This document shows, piece after piece, positions 26,608 to 35,856 of a DNA stretch of 64,000 nt. Every line of letters starts with the position of its first letter. Positions within the stretch are counted from its first letter, which is position 1. The position numbers and the translations under genes were made by a program. The stretch comes from Runella rosea (GTDB lineage Bacteria; Bacteroidota; Bacteroidia; Cytophagales; Spirosomataceae). The notes beneath the pieces are model-generated. The model searched no databases. It saw only the letters and a list, made by a program, of their open reading frames with translations, and was not told the origin of the DNA. Location of the stretch: the NCBI RefSeq assembly GCF_003325355.1, contig NZ_CP030850.1, positions 4,581,501-4,645,500 of the forward strand. Direction: 5' to 3'.

Positions 26608-26976
26608 ATGAAACAACGCAGGTTTTTTACGCAACTGACTTCCGCTGCCTTGGCGGTACTGTTATTAATAACAGCTACTGCAGGTAAGTCGTTGTTGTTG
26701 CCCAAAGCCCCGGTCAAAAAGCCTGTTTCGGAAGAAACTTCTAAAAGCAAAAAAGCCAACCAAGAACGGCCTGTAGTGCAGGAAATGTCGTTGGTGGCAG
26801 TCGTAGCTCCCGCGGTTTCGTTTGATTTTGAGCAATCCTTTTATTTTTTACCTACTATTTTCAGTATTGAACTGCCGGGCACTAATGCCCTTCCAAAGCG
26901 GTTTGACATCTTTTATTACTTCTTCTCCTTTTTCCGAAATGTATTCGGACATTTTATTGCGATTAATGCGCCTTAG
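26608..26976 (+). CDS. Small exported hypothetical protein
   Basis: 122 residues. The N-terminus RRFFTQLTSAALAVLLLITATAG is a signal peptide or anchor. A basic, Pro/Lys-rich linker follows (KAPVKKPVSEETSKSKKAN), then a hydrophobic aromatic tail (IFYYFFSFFRNVFGHF). I recognise no family. It precedes secDF by 165 bp on the same strand but probably is a separate unit. The aromatic tail could be a membrane-associating helix. Confidence 0.6.
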   Translation: MKQRRFFTQLTSAALAVLLLITATAGKSLLLPKAPVKKPVSEETSKSKKANQERPVVQEMSLVAVVAPAVSFDFEQSFYFLPTIFSIELPGTNALPKRFDIFYYFFSFFRNVFGHFIAINAP

Positions 26977-27141
26977 TTGAGGCAGAAATGACGGTGATTT
27001 TGTCACTTCGATTCACTGTGCAGTTGTGAAAGCACATTGTATTTTCCTTTTGGGGCGTATTACAAGGCCCTTTATGGGGATAAAACCCCTCGCTAGTTTC
27101 ACAAATAATTATTTCAATAATTTATTTACTTCAATAAAACA

Positions 27142-30100
27142 ATGCAAAACAGACTTGGCATTTGGATTTTGACCGTAGTTGTGGCGGTATTGAGTATCTA
27201 TTATCTGTCCTTCACGTTTGTAGCGCGCGGGATTCGTAAAGACGCTGAAACCTTCGCTACGGGAAAAGACGGTCTTGTAGACCAAAAGAAAAAAGAGCGC
27301 TATCTCGACTCACTTCGTCGCGAGCCCGTTTATTTAGGAAGTACCTATCAGGAAGTTACCCAACGTGAGTTAGGATTAGGTCTTGATTTACAAGGTGGAA
27401 TGCACGTGGTGCTAGAAGTGGCTCCCACCGATATTTTGAGAGGACTGGCAGGTGGAAATGCGCGTAACAGTCAGTTTAACGAAGCACTCAAACAGGCAAC
27501 TGAGGCTCAGAAATCGAGCCAGTCTAATTTTGTAGACTTGTTTGTAAGTTCTTACAAAAAGGTGGCTCCAAGCGCAACCTTGGCGCAAATCTTCTCCAAC
27601 AGCACCAATCGGGGTAAAATCAGTAACAGCTCATCGGACAGCGAAGTAACGAAGTTTTTGAAAGAAGAAGTGGACGGCGCTACGAGCCGTGCGTTCCAAA
27701 TCATTCAACAACGTGTTGATAAATTTGGGGTAGCCAACCCTAATATCCAGCGTTTGCCGGGTTCAGGACGTATTTTGATTGAATTGCCAGGGGTAGATAA
27801 CCCCGAGCGTGTACGTCGACTTTTGACGGGTTCGGCCAAGCTTGAATTCTGTGAAGTATACACATTGGATGAAGTTTCGCCAGCGCTTAATGCATTGGGG
27901 GCTTATCTGACACAGTTGGATTTGGAAAAGAAAATCGCTGAAAAAGGTACTTCTGCTGCCGATACTTCGAAAGCTGGTGGATTGGCGGCTCAGTTGGCCA
28001 AAGGTGCAAAAACTGATTCTACTTCAAAAGACACAACCGCTAACCAAACGGGGCTGGCCAGTTTGTTTGTTCCCATTTCGCAGGGACAACTAGGCGTTTA
28101 TGCCAAAGATACTGCCCGTGCTAATGAACTATTGGCCCGTACAGAAGTAAAGGCAATGTTTCCTTCTGATGCCGTTATTATGTGGGATCGCAAAGGAATT
28201 GAGACAACTGATAAGCGTAACGAAATCGTTGGTATCTATTTTATTAAGAAAGCCAACGGACAGGCGCCGTTGGAAGGGGATGTGATTGTAGATGCAACGG
28301 GTAACAACTACGACGACCGCGGTCGCCCAGAAGTATCGATGCGTATGAACGCCGAAGGGGCCCGTAAATGGAAAAACCTGACTGCCGCTAACGTTGGCCG
28401 TCCAGTAGCGATTATTTTGGACGGGTTTGTATATACCGCACCAAACGTACAAAATGAAATTCCTAACGGAAACTCAAGCATCACGGGTAGCTTTACCATT
28501 GATGAAACCAAGGACATGGCCAATGTGCTAAAAGCAGGTAAGCTTCCCGCACCGACCACCATCGTAGAAGAGGCCATTGTAGGAGCTACGTTAGGCTCGG
28601 AGTCAGTAAGCGCAGGGGTAATTTCCTCGTTGGTAGGTTTGTTGGTTGTATTGATTTTCATGGTCATTTACTACAACAAGGCGGGAATGATTGCCGACGT
28701 TGCGTTGATTATCAACCTGTTTTTCTTAATGGGAATTATGGCTTCGTTGGGAGCAATCCTTACCCTGCCAGGTATTGCGGGTATCGTGTTGACCATTGGT
28801 ATGGCGGTGGATGCCAACGTGTTGGTGTTTGAACGTATCAAAGAAGAATTAGCGGCGGGTAAGGAGTTGAAATTAGCGATTTCGGATGGTTTCAAAAACT
28901 CTCTTTCTTCTATTCTTGACTCAAACGTAACGACTTTATTGACGGGTATTATCCTTTTCTTCTTGGGTACAGGCTTGATTTTAGGTTTTGCCACGACCCT
29001 CGTGATTGGTATCCTGACGTCATTGTTTGCGGCATTGTTTGTATCTCGTTTGATTTTGGAATGGTGGGTTGGCAAAGGCCGTAAGATTGAATTCTTCGCT
29101 TCATGGTCGCAAAACCTGTTCAAAGATGCCAACTTCGACTTCGTATCACGTCGTCGTGTGTATTATATTATTTCTTCGGTCATTATCGGATTGGGAATTA
29201 TCTCTGTCATTTTCAAAGGATTTGGGTTGGGTGTTGACTTTAAAGGCGGCCGCAGCTACGTTGTCCGTTTTGAAAAAGGAGTTGAGACTTCCGAAGTGCG
29301 TGAAATTTTGACGGGAGTATTTGGAGCCGCTCCTGAAGTAAAAACATTTGGGGGAATCGGTATCGGTGCTAATGAGCAGGTAAAAGTAACGACCAGCTTT
29401 TTGGCAGATGCCACTACACCAGATGCCGATAAACAGGCCGAAGCCAAATTGAACGAAGGATTAAGTAAGTTGCCTGGCAATAAGGCCACGATTCAAAGTT
29501 CACAAAAAGTAGGTCCAACGATTGCGTTTGACTTAATTATGACCTCCTTGAAATCGATTTTACTCGCGGTGCTGGTGGTGTCGATATATATTTTTATTCG
29601 ATTCCGTAAGGTCGCTTTCGTTTGGGGGGCTATAGTGGCCTTGTTCCACGACGTACTCGTTATTTTGGCGGTATTCTCTATCTTCAACGGTTTGCTGCCT
29701 TTCTCATTGGATGTTGACCAGGCATTTATTGGGGCGGTTCTGACCATTATGGGTTATTCAATGAACGATACTGTCGTGGTTTTTGACCGGGTTCGTGAAT
29801 ATTTGAGAGACAATAAAGGCAAGAAAGAAACAATTCCGGCCATCATCAACAACGCCTTGAACAGTACGCTTAGCCGTACTGCCGTAACGGGTCTTTCAAC
29901 GATGTTTGTGTTGATTGTATTATTCTTCTTTGGTGGAGAGGTAATTCGCGGATTCTCCTTTGCGATGTTGATTGGGGTAATCGTGGGTACATACTCTTCG
30001 TTGTTTGTGGCTACACCAATCGTGGTAGATTCATTGACCCGCGACCAAGCCAAAGATGAAGCAGCTGGTGATGCGAAAAAAGCAGCGCCTGCTCGTTTGA

Positions 30101-30231
30101 TTTCTGATTTCCCTGATACTCCTCGCGGTGGTTTGCAGCAAGTAGAGATGCCGCAGGAAGAAGAAGAGGAAAAAGAGAAAGTGAAGAAAGAAAAGAAAGC
30201 ACCTTTGATTAAGCCTTCTTTAAAAAAATAG
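27142..30231 (+). CDS. secDF: Protein translocase subunit SecDF (fused)
   Basis: 1,029 residues, SecD and SecF fused in one chain as usual in Bacteroidota. It uses the proton gradient to help pull proteins through SecYEG into the periplasm. The SecD half has one N-terminal helix, a large periplasmic domain (LGLDLQGGMHVVLEV, FGVANPNIQRLPGSGRILIE) and five further helices (GMAVDANVLVFERIKEEL). The SecF half starts at about residue 650 (LGVDFKGGRSYVVRFEKG, GYSMNDTVVVFDRVREYL). The tail is a low-complexity Glu/Lys stretch. An insertion at about 265-300 rich in Ala, Ser and Thr is poorly conserved. Confidence 0.96.
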   Translation: MQNRLGIWILTVVVAVLSIYYLSFTFVARGIRKDAETFATGKDGLVDQKKKERYLDSLRREPVYLGSTYQEVTQRELGLGLDLQGGMHVVLEVAPTDILRGLAGGNARNSQFNEALKQATEAQKSSQSNFVDLFVSSYKKVAPSATLAQIFSNSTNRGKISNSSSDSEVTKFLKEEVDGATSRAFQIIQQRVDKFGVANPNIQRLPGSGRILIELPGVDNPERVRRLLTGSAKLEFCEVYTLDEVSPALNALGAYLTQLDLEKKIAEKGTSAADTSKAGGLAAQLAKGAKTDSTSKDTTANQTGLASLFVPISQGQLGVYAKDTARANELLARTEVKAMFPSDAVIMWDRKGIETTDKRNEIVGIYFIKKANGQAPLEGDVIVDATGNNYDDRGRPEVSMRMNAEGARKWKNLTAANVGRPVAIILDGFVYTAPNVQNEIPNGNSSITGSFTIDETKDMANVLKAGKLPAPTTIVEEAIVGATLGSESVSAGVISSLVGLLVVLIFMVIYYNKAGMIADVALIINLFFLMGIMASLGAILTLPGIAGIVLTIGMAVDANVLVFERIKEELAAGKELKLAISDGFKNSLSSILDSNVTTLLTGIILFFLGTGLILGFATTLVIGILTSLFAALFVSRLILEWWVGKGRKIEFFASWSQNLFKDANFDFVSRRRVYYIISSVIIGLGIISVIFKGFGLGVDFKGGRSYVVRFEKGVETSEVREILTGVFGAAPEVKTFGGIGIGANEQVKVTTSFLADATTPDADKQAEAKLNEGLSKLPGNKATIQSSQKVGPTIAFDLIMTSLKSILLAVLVVSIYIFIRFRKVAFVWGAIVALFHDVLVILAVFSIFNGLLPFSLDVDQAFIGAVLTIMGYSMNDTVVVFDRVREYLRDNKGKKETIPAIINNALNSTLSRTAVTGLSTMFVLIVLFFFGGEVIRGFSFAMLIGVIVGTYSSLFVATPIVVDSLTRDQAKDEAAGDAKKAAPARLISDFPDTPRGGLQQVEMPQEEEEEKEKVKKEKKAPLIKPSLKK

Positions 30232-30240
30232 AGTAACTCA

Positions 30241-30321
30241 AAGTGGTTAGTCGCGAATGTCGCATGAAAAGTTGGATAGTTGTTCAGCAAATCATTCGTC
30301 ATTCTACTAACCACTTTTATT
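30241..30321 (+). terminator. Long-loop hairpin after secDF, probable terminator
   Basis: AAGTGGTTAGT (30241-30251) pairs with 30306-30316, and an inner CGAATG/CATTCG pair (30254-30259 with 30293-30298) extends the stem. TTATTTTG follows. It also resembles the palindromic repeat class seen in other intergenic gaps. Confidence 0.55.
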
Positions 30322-30432
30322 TTGCCTTAAAATAAGAATACGTTGTATTTGTTTGGTACTAAGGTATTAAGAGCGTATTTTTTAATTATATTTCAACCGC
30401 AAACCAAACTTAATCTTCTAAACCCAAATTAT

Positions 30433-31920
30433 ATGGATAAATCTATTTGGCGCAGAAAGCCGATATCGGCCTTTGAAGCAGACATTAAAAACAATCAATT
30501 AAAGCGAGTACTCGGTAAGTGGAGTCTTACCGCTATTGGTATTGGAGCTATCATCGGGGGGGGGATATTTGTACTGACCGGAACAGCCGCTCATTATCAT
30601 GCAGGCCCGGCTCTGGCCCTTTCTTTTGTAGTAGCAGGTATAGGCTGTATTTTTGCCGCTCTGTGCTATGCTGAATTTGCCTCAATGTTGCCCGTTGAGG
30701 GTTCTGCCTATGCCTATGCATATGGTACGATTGGAGAATTATTTGCTTGGGCTATTGGCTGGGGATTAATACTGGAATATGCCATGGGAGCCATGACCGT
30801 GGCTGTAAGCTGGTCAGGTTATTTTAATAAATTATTACACCTATTTGGTATAGAGATACCTTTTTGGCTACGCAACGACCCTGTTTCTGCTGGGCAATTT
30901 GCCAGAGATAACGGCTTAGCTGAACCCAGTTTTGCGCTCAATCTACCCGCTTTCTTTATTGTTTGGGTAGTTACGTATATCCTGATAAAGGGTATTAAAG
31001 AAGCTGCCAGCGCAAACAACGTCATTGTGATTTTAAAATTAGCAGCTATTATTTTCATTATTTTAGTAGGTGCTTTTTTTGTGCATACCCAAAATTGGGT
31101 GCCTTTTATCCCGGCAGTAGAATTAGTAGAACACGCTGATGGTACCATGAAAGAAGCATACGGTTGGGCAGGTGTTTTGAGTGGCGCTTCTGCTATTTTC
31201 TTTGCCTATATCGGCTTTGACGCTGTTTCTACCCAAGCGGGAGAAGCCATCAACCCAAGCAAAGACATGCCTTTCGCTATTATAATGTCGTTGGTGATTT
31301 GTACTGTTTTGTACATCTTAGTTTCGTTGGTGCTCACAGGTATGATTAGCTATAAAGACATTACAGGTGACGCCTTGAAAGCTCCCGTCGCTTTTGCATT
31401 CGATAAAGCTGGCCAACCATGGGCCGTATTTATCATCACAGCAGCGGCTACTGCAGGCTTAATTTCTGTAATGCTGGTCATGATGCTTGGTCAAACACGT
31501 GTATTTTTGGGGATGGCTAAAGATGGTCTGATTCCTGGGTTCTTTAAAGAGATTCATCCTACCTATAAAACCCCTTGGAAGAGTACTATCTTAGTCGGTA
31601 CATTGGTTTCTGTGGTAGCTGCATTTACTCCTATCGGACTGTTAGGCGATATGACCAGCTTTGGTACCCTCTTTGCCTTTGCGATGGTTTGTTTGGCTGT
31701 ACTTATCTTACGCTTTCGTGATCCAAATCGTGAGCGCCCCTTCAAAGCACCCTTCTTAACGATTGTGGCTCCTTTAGGCATTCTTGTCAATACGGTACTC
31801 ATTTTAATGCTTGACGGATTGGCGCAAAAATTGGCTTTTGGGTGGCTATTATTGGGCTTGATTGTATATTTTGCTTACGGTCGTCCAAATAGTTTTTTAA
31901 ACAATTATAAAGAAGACTAA
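30433..31920 (+). CDS. Amino acid permease (APC superfamily)
   Basis: 495 residues from the ATG at 30433 (MDKSIWRRKPI). The frame is open from a TTG at 30343, but those 30 residues lack conservation signs and precede a typical N-terminus. About 12 transmembrane helices are visible, with the consensus GIGAIIGGGIFVLTGTAA in helix 1 and FFAYIGFDAVSTQAGEA in helix 6, as in the cationic amino acid transporter (CAT-like) subgroup. It imports or exchanges amino acids across the inner membrane; the substrate is not determined. A strong hairpin follows. Confidence 0.9.
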   Translation: MDKSIWRRKPISAFEADIKNNQLKRVLGKWSLTAIGIGAIIGGGIFVLTGTAAHYHAGPALALSFVVAGIGCIFAALCYAEFASMLPVEGSAYAYAYGTIGELFAWAIGWGLILEYAMGAMTVAVSWSGYFNKLLHLFGIEIPFWLRNDPVSAGQFARDNGLAEPSFALNLPAFFIVWVVTYILIKGIKEAASANNVIVILKLAAIIFIILVGAFFVHTQNWVPFIPAVELVEHADGTMKEAYGWAGVLSGASAIFFAYIGFDAVSTQAGEAINPSKDMPFAIIMSLVICTVLYILVSLVLTGMISYKDITGDALKAPVAFAFDKAGQPWAVFIITAAATAGLISVMLVMMLGQTRVFLGMAKDGLIPGFFKEIHPTYKTPWKSTILVGTLVSVVAAFTPIGLLGDMTSFGTLFAFAMVCLAVLILRFRDPNRERPFKAPFLTIVAPLGILVNTVLILMLDGLAQKLAFGWLLLGLIVYFAYGRPNSFLNNYKED

Positions 31921-31936
31921 ATAGCGTTTTAATCAT

Positions 31937-31976
31937 AAAAGCCTTCTAAGTGTTTCAATGCTTAGAAGGCTTTTTC
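31937..31976. terminator. Bidirectional terminator between permease and barrel genes
   Basis: AAAGCCTTCTAAG and CTTAGAAGGCTTT form a 13-bp perfect stem with a 10-nt loop, followed by TTTCTTT on the plus strand, between convergent genes. Confidence 0.88.
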
Positions 31977-31977
31977 T

Positions 31978-32676
31978 TTATCGGGCCAAAGGTATTGCGA
32001 AACCAGCTAAAACACTAAAGCTTTGGTTATGAACAGGAACCCTAACGAGCGGTGTATCGTATAATCGAGTGAGGCCGCGCTCGTAACGACCTTCAACAAA
32101 TATTTTACTGCTTCCTACCGCAAAACTAAGTCCAGCACCGCCTGCAGCCCCCACTTCAAAGCGGTTAAACGTCCCTAGGCCAATTTTTGTTCGGGTAGGT
32201 TGGGTTTGAAACAGGATTAAATCCGCCCGAGAAACGATTTTTCCATCGGCCAGATAATTGAACGTTGGCCCTGCAATGAGGTAAGGTTGGACGGGGCTGT
32301 CTTCGTAGCCAAAATCGTATTGGAACAACATAGGCGCCTGAATGTAGGTGAGACGCTGCTTGATGCTTCCACCCAACGGGATATTTACACCGACGAGATC
32401 CAACAGATTATTGGAAGAAATCCCCGCTCCGCTTTGCTTGTATCCAAGCTCAGGACGGAACGATAAGCCACCCGCAATGGGCACTTTTAAGAAAATAGCA
32501 CCGTTACCGCTCACGATATAATCAAGGTTGCCCGTAAAATTTTCGATAAATCCGCCGTTGCCCGTGGTTTTAGCAAGCGATACTCCCCCGCGTGCCCCAA
32601 TGGATACTTGTGCGTGGGTCGATAAACCTACACATACTACGGAAAGGGCGGTTAATAGATGACGTAATCTTTTCAT
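31978..32676 (-). CDS. Outer-membrane beta-barrel (porin-like) protein
   Basis: 232 residues. The signal peptide (RHLLTALSVVCVGLSTHAQ) ends at HA-Q. The mature protein starts VSIGARGGVSLAKT, the typical first strand of Bacteroidota PorT-like barrels, and has strand-like blocks such as LSFRPELGYKQSG, QAPMLFQYDFGY and RFEVGAAGGAGLSFAV, ending in LAGFAIPLAR. These proteins sit in the outer membrane; function is unknown. It lies next to the sigma/FecR operon but is separated from it by 133 bp. Confidence 0.8.
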   Translation of the reverse strand: MKRLRHLLTALSVVCVGLSTHAQVSIGARGGVSLAKTTGNGGFIENFTGNLDYIVSGNGAIFLKVPIAGGLSFRPELGYKQSGAGISSNNLLDLVGVNIPLGGSIKQRLTYIQAPMLFQYDFGYEDSPVQPYLIAGPTFNYLADGKIVSRADLILFQTQPTRTKIGLGTFNRFEVGAAGGAGLSFAVGSSKIFVEGRYERGLTRLYDTPLVRVPVHNQSFSVLAGFAIPLAR

Positions 32677-32809
32677 TTTGTCAGAAGATGGTTAATTAAA
32701 CAATAAAAAAGTTACGTAAAGTTGGCATCATGTCTAAAGTTGTTTTATCACTTAACGACGTTTAGACGCGGGTATTTTAGCTTGTCACGGAATGTTTGGT
32801 TAACGATTG

Positions 32810-34768
32810 TTAACGGTTCATAATCCTTAAACCCGCCTGAAAACCTACCCAATTGGTCAAATCAAGGCCATTGCGAAGCGTTGTGTTTGGAAAGACTTGA
32901 TACAGAGTAGACTTGTCTACTTTCAGATAACCAGATTGGGCTGTCAGGACGGTAAGTGAGGCCGCGCTGAAGAGGGCAAGTCTCTTGGCGATTCTTTTTT
33001 CAAGTCCTAAACTTGCCCGGTAAAAATGGCCATTGGATGTATCGAAGCGATTGGTGGCTTCCATGATTTTATTGGCGGTGAGGTCGAAGTTTGTCATCCA
33101 GCCGCGCCCGAAGTTAATAGCGGTTCCAAGGCCATAGCCAAAGGTGTAGAGTGGTTTGTCGGCCATGCCGAAACTGCCGCCAATGGTGACAATATTGTAC
33201 AAACGTCGAACGCCCGTTTTGAAGGTAAGGTTGGCGTAATTAAGTTCGTCAGTGCTGATTTCAAAACGACGATATCCGTTACGCCTTACAAAACTGAATA
33301 TCCCGATGGGAACGGCACTGGATGAGTCGGCATAGTTGAATACCCCCAATTGGAGCCCTTTTTCATGGATGGTTGCGTAATTTATAAAAGGACTTATCTG
33401 AACACCGCGAAATTTCCTCAGTGCTACGTTGCCAAATCCGCTTATCTGCCAGCCGCGCATGTTACCGAGCGTTACGTTTGCAAAGCCACTCATCTGCCAA
33501 CCGTACATTTTGCCCATAGTAACGCTCGCAAAGCCAGCGGTTTGGAAACCGTTATAGAAATTTTGACCCGTTAAGTTGGCAAAACCCGCCACCTGCACCC
33601 CGCTGTGATTGCCTCCCGTGGCATTGGCAAAACCCGCTAATTGCATCCCTTCAACATTTTTTAAAACCGCGTTGGCAAAGCCTGACGCCTGCAATCCGTA
33701 TACATTGCGCCCCACCAAATTGGCAAAGCCCGCAAATTGAGCGCCGTGTACATTCCAACGGACAAGGTTGGCAAACCCACCCACTTCCAAGGCGTTGACG
33801 CCCAAAGAATAGCCCGCGATGATATTAAAAGACATTGAATTGACGACGTTCCCACTCATGACGTGGTTGGTCCCGACAAATGGCAGCAATGAAACCTGAA
33901 ACGGTCGATAAAGCGTATCTCGTACGTTTTGAATGTGAACCGCCTGTTTAGCCGTGGCAAAGGCATCGACAAAGGTTTTTTCAACTTTATCTAAATTGAT
34001 TCGCTTGGGTTTGGCCGTGGTAAGTGCTGTATCATTTGAGGCGATTAATATCGGTTGTACGGTGGGAACTCGAACGACTAAGGTATCGGTTGCGGGGCGA
34101 GAAATCGTCTTGAGCTGCGGAGCAACTGCCTGTAATCGATCATCGAGCGGCATTTGTACCAAACTGATGTCCAAAGAGCGTTCGGTGACCGCAATGCTAG
34201 AACCAAAATATCGCTCTTTGCGAACCTCCAGACGCGGATTGGTAAGGGTGGCGGGGATTTTTAGACGATAGTATCCTGCCTGATTGGTCACGGCTGAGGC
34301 CAGGGTACGTTTTTCGAAAATACTGACTTGGGCAATTCGCTCGCCCGTGGCGCGGTCAAAAACGTAGCCGTTGATGATGATATCCTGCGGTTTTTCGGCA
34401 GGTAATTCAGCGATTTTTTGGAGAATAATGTGCCCACGCCGCTCTTTATAGGCGGCTCCCCCCTTAAATATTTCATCCAATACCTGACGAATGGCTTTTC
34501 CATTGGCATTGAGCGTAACGCGTCGATTCAAATCAAACTCGTTGGGATTATACGAGAAACTAAAATTACCCCGTTCACCAATCACCCGCAGCACTTCTTC
34601 GAGGCGCTCGTTGGTGACCCGTACGGTAATGGCTCGGTCGAGAATCGAGGCTTTTTGAGCGAAGCTTAATGAACTGTTAAACCCAAAGGTTAAAAGAAAA
34701 ATGACGTAATTTACGAGGCTCCGCAAGTTGAGAAAGCGGAAGATGTTGAGAGTCAATACGTGTTTCAT
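32810..34768 (-). CDS. STN-domain outer-membrane protein with GFAN repeats
   Basis: 652 residues. In order: signal peptide (cut near SLSFAQ); STN domain at about 45-118 (ITVRVTNERLEEVLRVI, GGAAYKERRGHIILQK); carboxypeptidase-regulatory-like domain at about 130-205 (INGYVFDRATGERIAQVSI, TNQAGYYRLKI); a linker; then eight units of about 16 residues with consensus GFANhhxxNhxGhQhS at about residues 330-460; and a C-terminal region of beta strands ending GFQAGLRIMNR. The repeats recall the LA_2272-type surface repeats. There is no TonB plug. The gene is 12 bp after fecR, so it probably supplies the outer-membrane signal to FecR through its STN domain. Confidence 0.8.
   Translation of the reverse strand: MKHVLTLNIFRFLNLRSLVNYVIFLLTFGFNSSLSFAQKASILDRAITVRVTNERLEEVLRVIGERGNFSFSYNPNEFDLNRRVTLNANGKAIRQVLDEIFKGGAAYKERRGHIILQKIAELPAEKPQDIIINGYVFDRATGERIAQVSIFEKRTLASAVTNQAGYYRLKIPATLTNPRLEVRKERYFGSSIAVTERSLDISLVQMPLDDRLQAVAPQLKTISRPATDTLVVRVPTVQPILIASNDTALTTAKPKRINLDKVEKTFVDAFATAKQAVHIQNVRDTLYRPFQVSLLPFVGTNHVMSGNVVNSMSFNIIAGYSLGVNALEVGGFANLVRWNVHGAQFAGFANLVGRNVYGLQASGFANAVLKNVEGMQLAGFANATGGNHSGVQVAGFANLTGQNFYNGFQTAGFASVTMGKMYGWQMSGFANVTLGNMRGWQISGFGNVALRKFRGVQISPFINYATIHEKGLQLGVFNYADSSSAVPIGIFSFVRRNGYRRFEISTDELNYANLTFKTGVRRLYNIVTIGGSFGMADKPLYTFGYGLGTAINFGRGWMTNFDLTANKIMEATNRFDTSNGHFYRASLGLEKRIAKRLALFSAASLTVLTAQSGYLKVDKSTLYQVFPNTTLRNGLDLTNWVGFQAGLRIMNR
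33395..33782 (-). repeat. Tandem 48-bp coding repeats (GFAN units)
   Basis: About eight in-frame units of 48 bp encode GFANLVRWNVHGAQFA, GFANLVGRNVYGLQAS, GFANAVLKNVEGMQLA and similar. One unit has a one-residue insertion. The units are diverged at DNA level, so this is an old protein repeat, not a recent expansion. Confidence 0.75.
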
Positions 34769-34780
34769 GGCTAGTATGTT

Positions 34781-35842
34781 TTAAGGACACCCCTGCCCGT
34801 CGAGCAGGATGGTTTGCCCTTTTCGGGTGACTTGTAGGTGAAGCGTTTCGGCAATAACGCTCAGGGTAGCGTCCAGACTTTCGCGTTCGAAGCGAGCCGT
34901 TAATTGGCAATTTTTTAAACGACCGCTCAGTTGAATGTCGGTTTGGTAACCTTCTCGTAGCGACGCAACCACATCGCCTAAGTTGGTTTTATCAAACACA
35001 AACACCTTGGTACGGTACGCCATTGCGTTCAAATCGACGACAGGAAGTTTGATGATGGTATCGGCTTGGGCGGTGGCCGTTTCATTTTTTACCAACAGTG
35101 TTTTGGCTCTTGGCGTCGAAAACTGCACTTTTCCACTCGTTACTGCCACGTTTACCTTTTGGTCGTAAGCACGTACGTTGAAAGATGTGCCCAAGACCTT
35201 GACTTCCGTTCCGTTAGCTTGAATGATAAAGGGGCGGTTTTCGTCGCGTTTTACGTCAAAATAGGCTTCTCCTTTCAGAACAACCGTACGCGTATCTTGC
35301 CCAAAATCATCAGTGAACGAAAGAGTTGTGTTTTGATTCAAGAACACCTTTGTTCCGTCGGGTAATGTCTGCTCGGTGGTTTTTTGCTGGGTTTTCAGGA
35401 CGTTGGCAATGGCAGGTTCGTTTGCTTTTTCAAAAAAACGGTACCCCAACCAACCAAGGCCCATCACGATTAAAATGCTCGCTGCCGCCCGCCAAAAACG
35501 GAAGTTGGAAGGCGATTTTCCTGAGCGAAGCGGCCGAACGGCATCGTCGTTTTTATGAGTTGTAAACGGAAGCTGATTTTGGATGGTAACTTCCGAATCG
35601 TTTATGGCAGGCTGAACCGTAAATCGACTACTGACTTTTTTCCAAGCGGCATCTACGTTGACTTCGGCAACGGGTTTTATAATCTCTGCTGCTTCCCATA
35701 TTTTTTGAAAACGAAGCAATTCTTCCTCATAGCCAGCCGATTGGCCTAGCCATGCTTTTACCTGACGGGTTTCGTCGGGGGTGGTTTCCCCTGCCACGTA
35801 ACGCGCCAGCAAATCGTCAGGAATATGTACGTTCGAATTCAT
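34781..35842 (-). CDS. FecR family anti-sigma factor
   Basis: 353 residues. Residues 1-90 form the cytoplasmic sigma-binding part (VHIPDDLLARYVAGETTPDE, VKAWLGQS). One transmembrane helix lies at about 108-128 (WRAAASILIVMGLGWLGYRFF). The periplasmic FecR domain follows (TLPDGTKVFLNQNTTLSFTD, RTVVLKGEAYFDVKRDENRPF, VKVLGTSFNVRAYD), then a DUF4974-type C-terminal domain (VFDKTNLGDVVASL). It holds the sigma factor inactive until the outer-membrane partner signals. It sits 14 bp after the sigma gene and 12 bp before the STN protein. Confidence 0.94.
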   Translation of the reverse strand: MNSNVHIPDDLLARYVAGETTPDETRQVKAWLGQSAGYEEELLRFQKIWEAAEIIKPVAEVNVDAAWKKVSSRFTVQPAINDSEVTIQNQLPFTTHKNDDAVRPLRSGKSPSNFRFWRAAASILIVMGLGWLGYRFFEKANEPAIANVLKTQQKTTEQTLPDGTKVFLNQNTTLSFTDDFGQDTRTVVLKGEAYFDVKRDENRPFIIQANGTEVKVLGTSFNVRAYDQKVNVAVTSGKVQFSTPRAKTLLVKNETATAQADTIIKLPVVDLNAMAYRTKVFVFDKTNLGDVVASLREGYQTDIQLSGRLKNCQLTARFERESLDATLSVIAETLHLQVTRKGQTILLDGQGCP

Positions 35843-35856
35843 TTAGTAGTTGTCAA

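Noticed and set aside
33395-33782. Pentapeptide repeat protein
   Set aside because: The period is 16 residues with GFAN/GxQ marks, not five with A(D/N)LxX.
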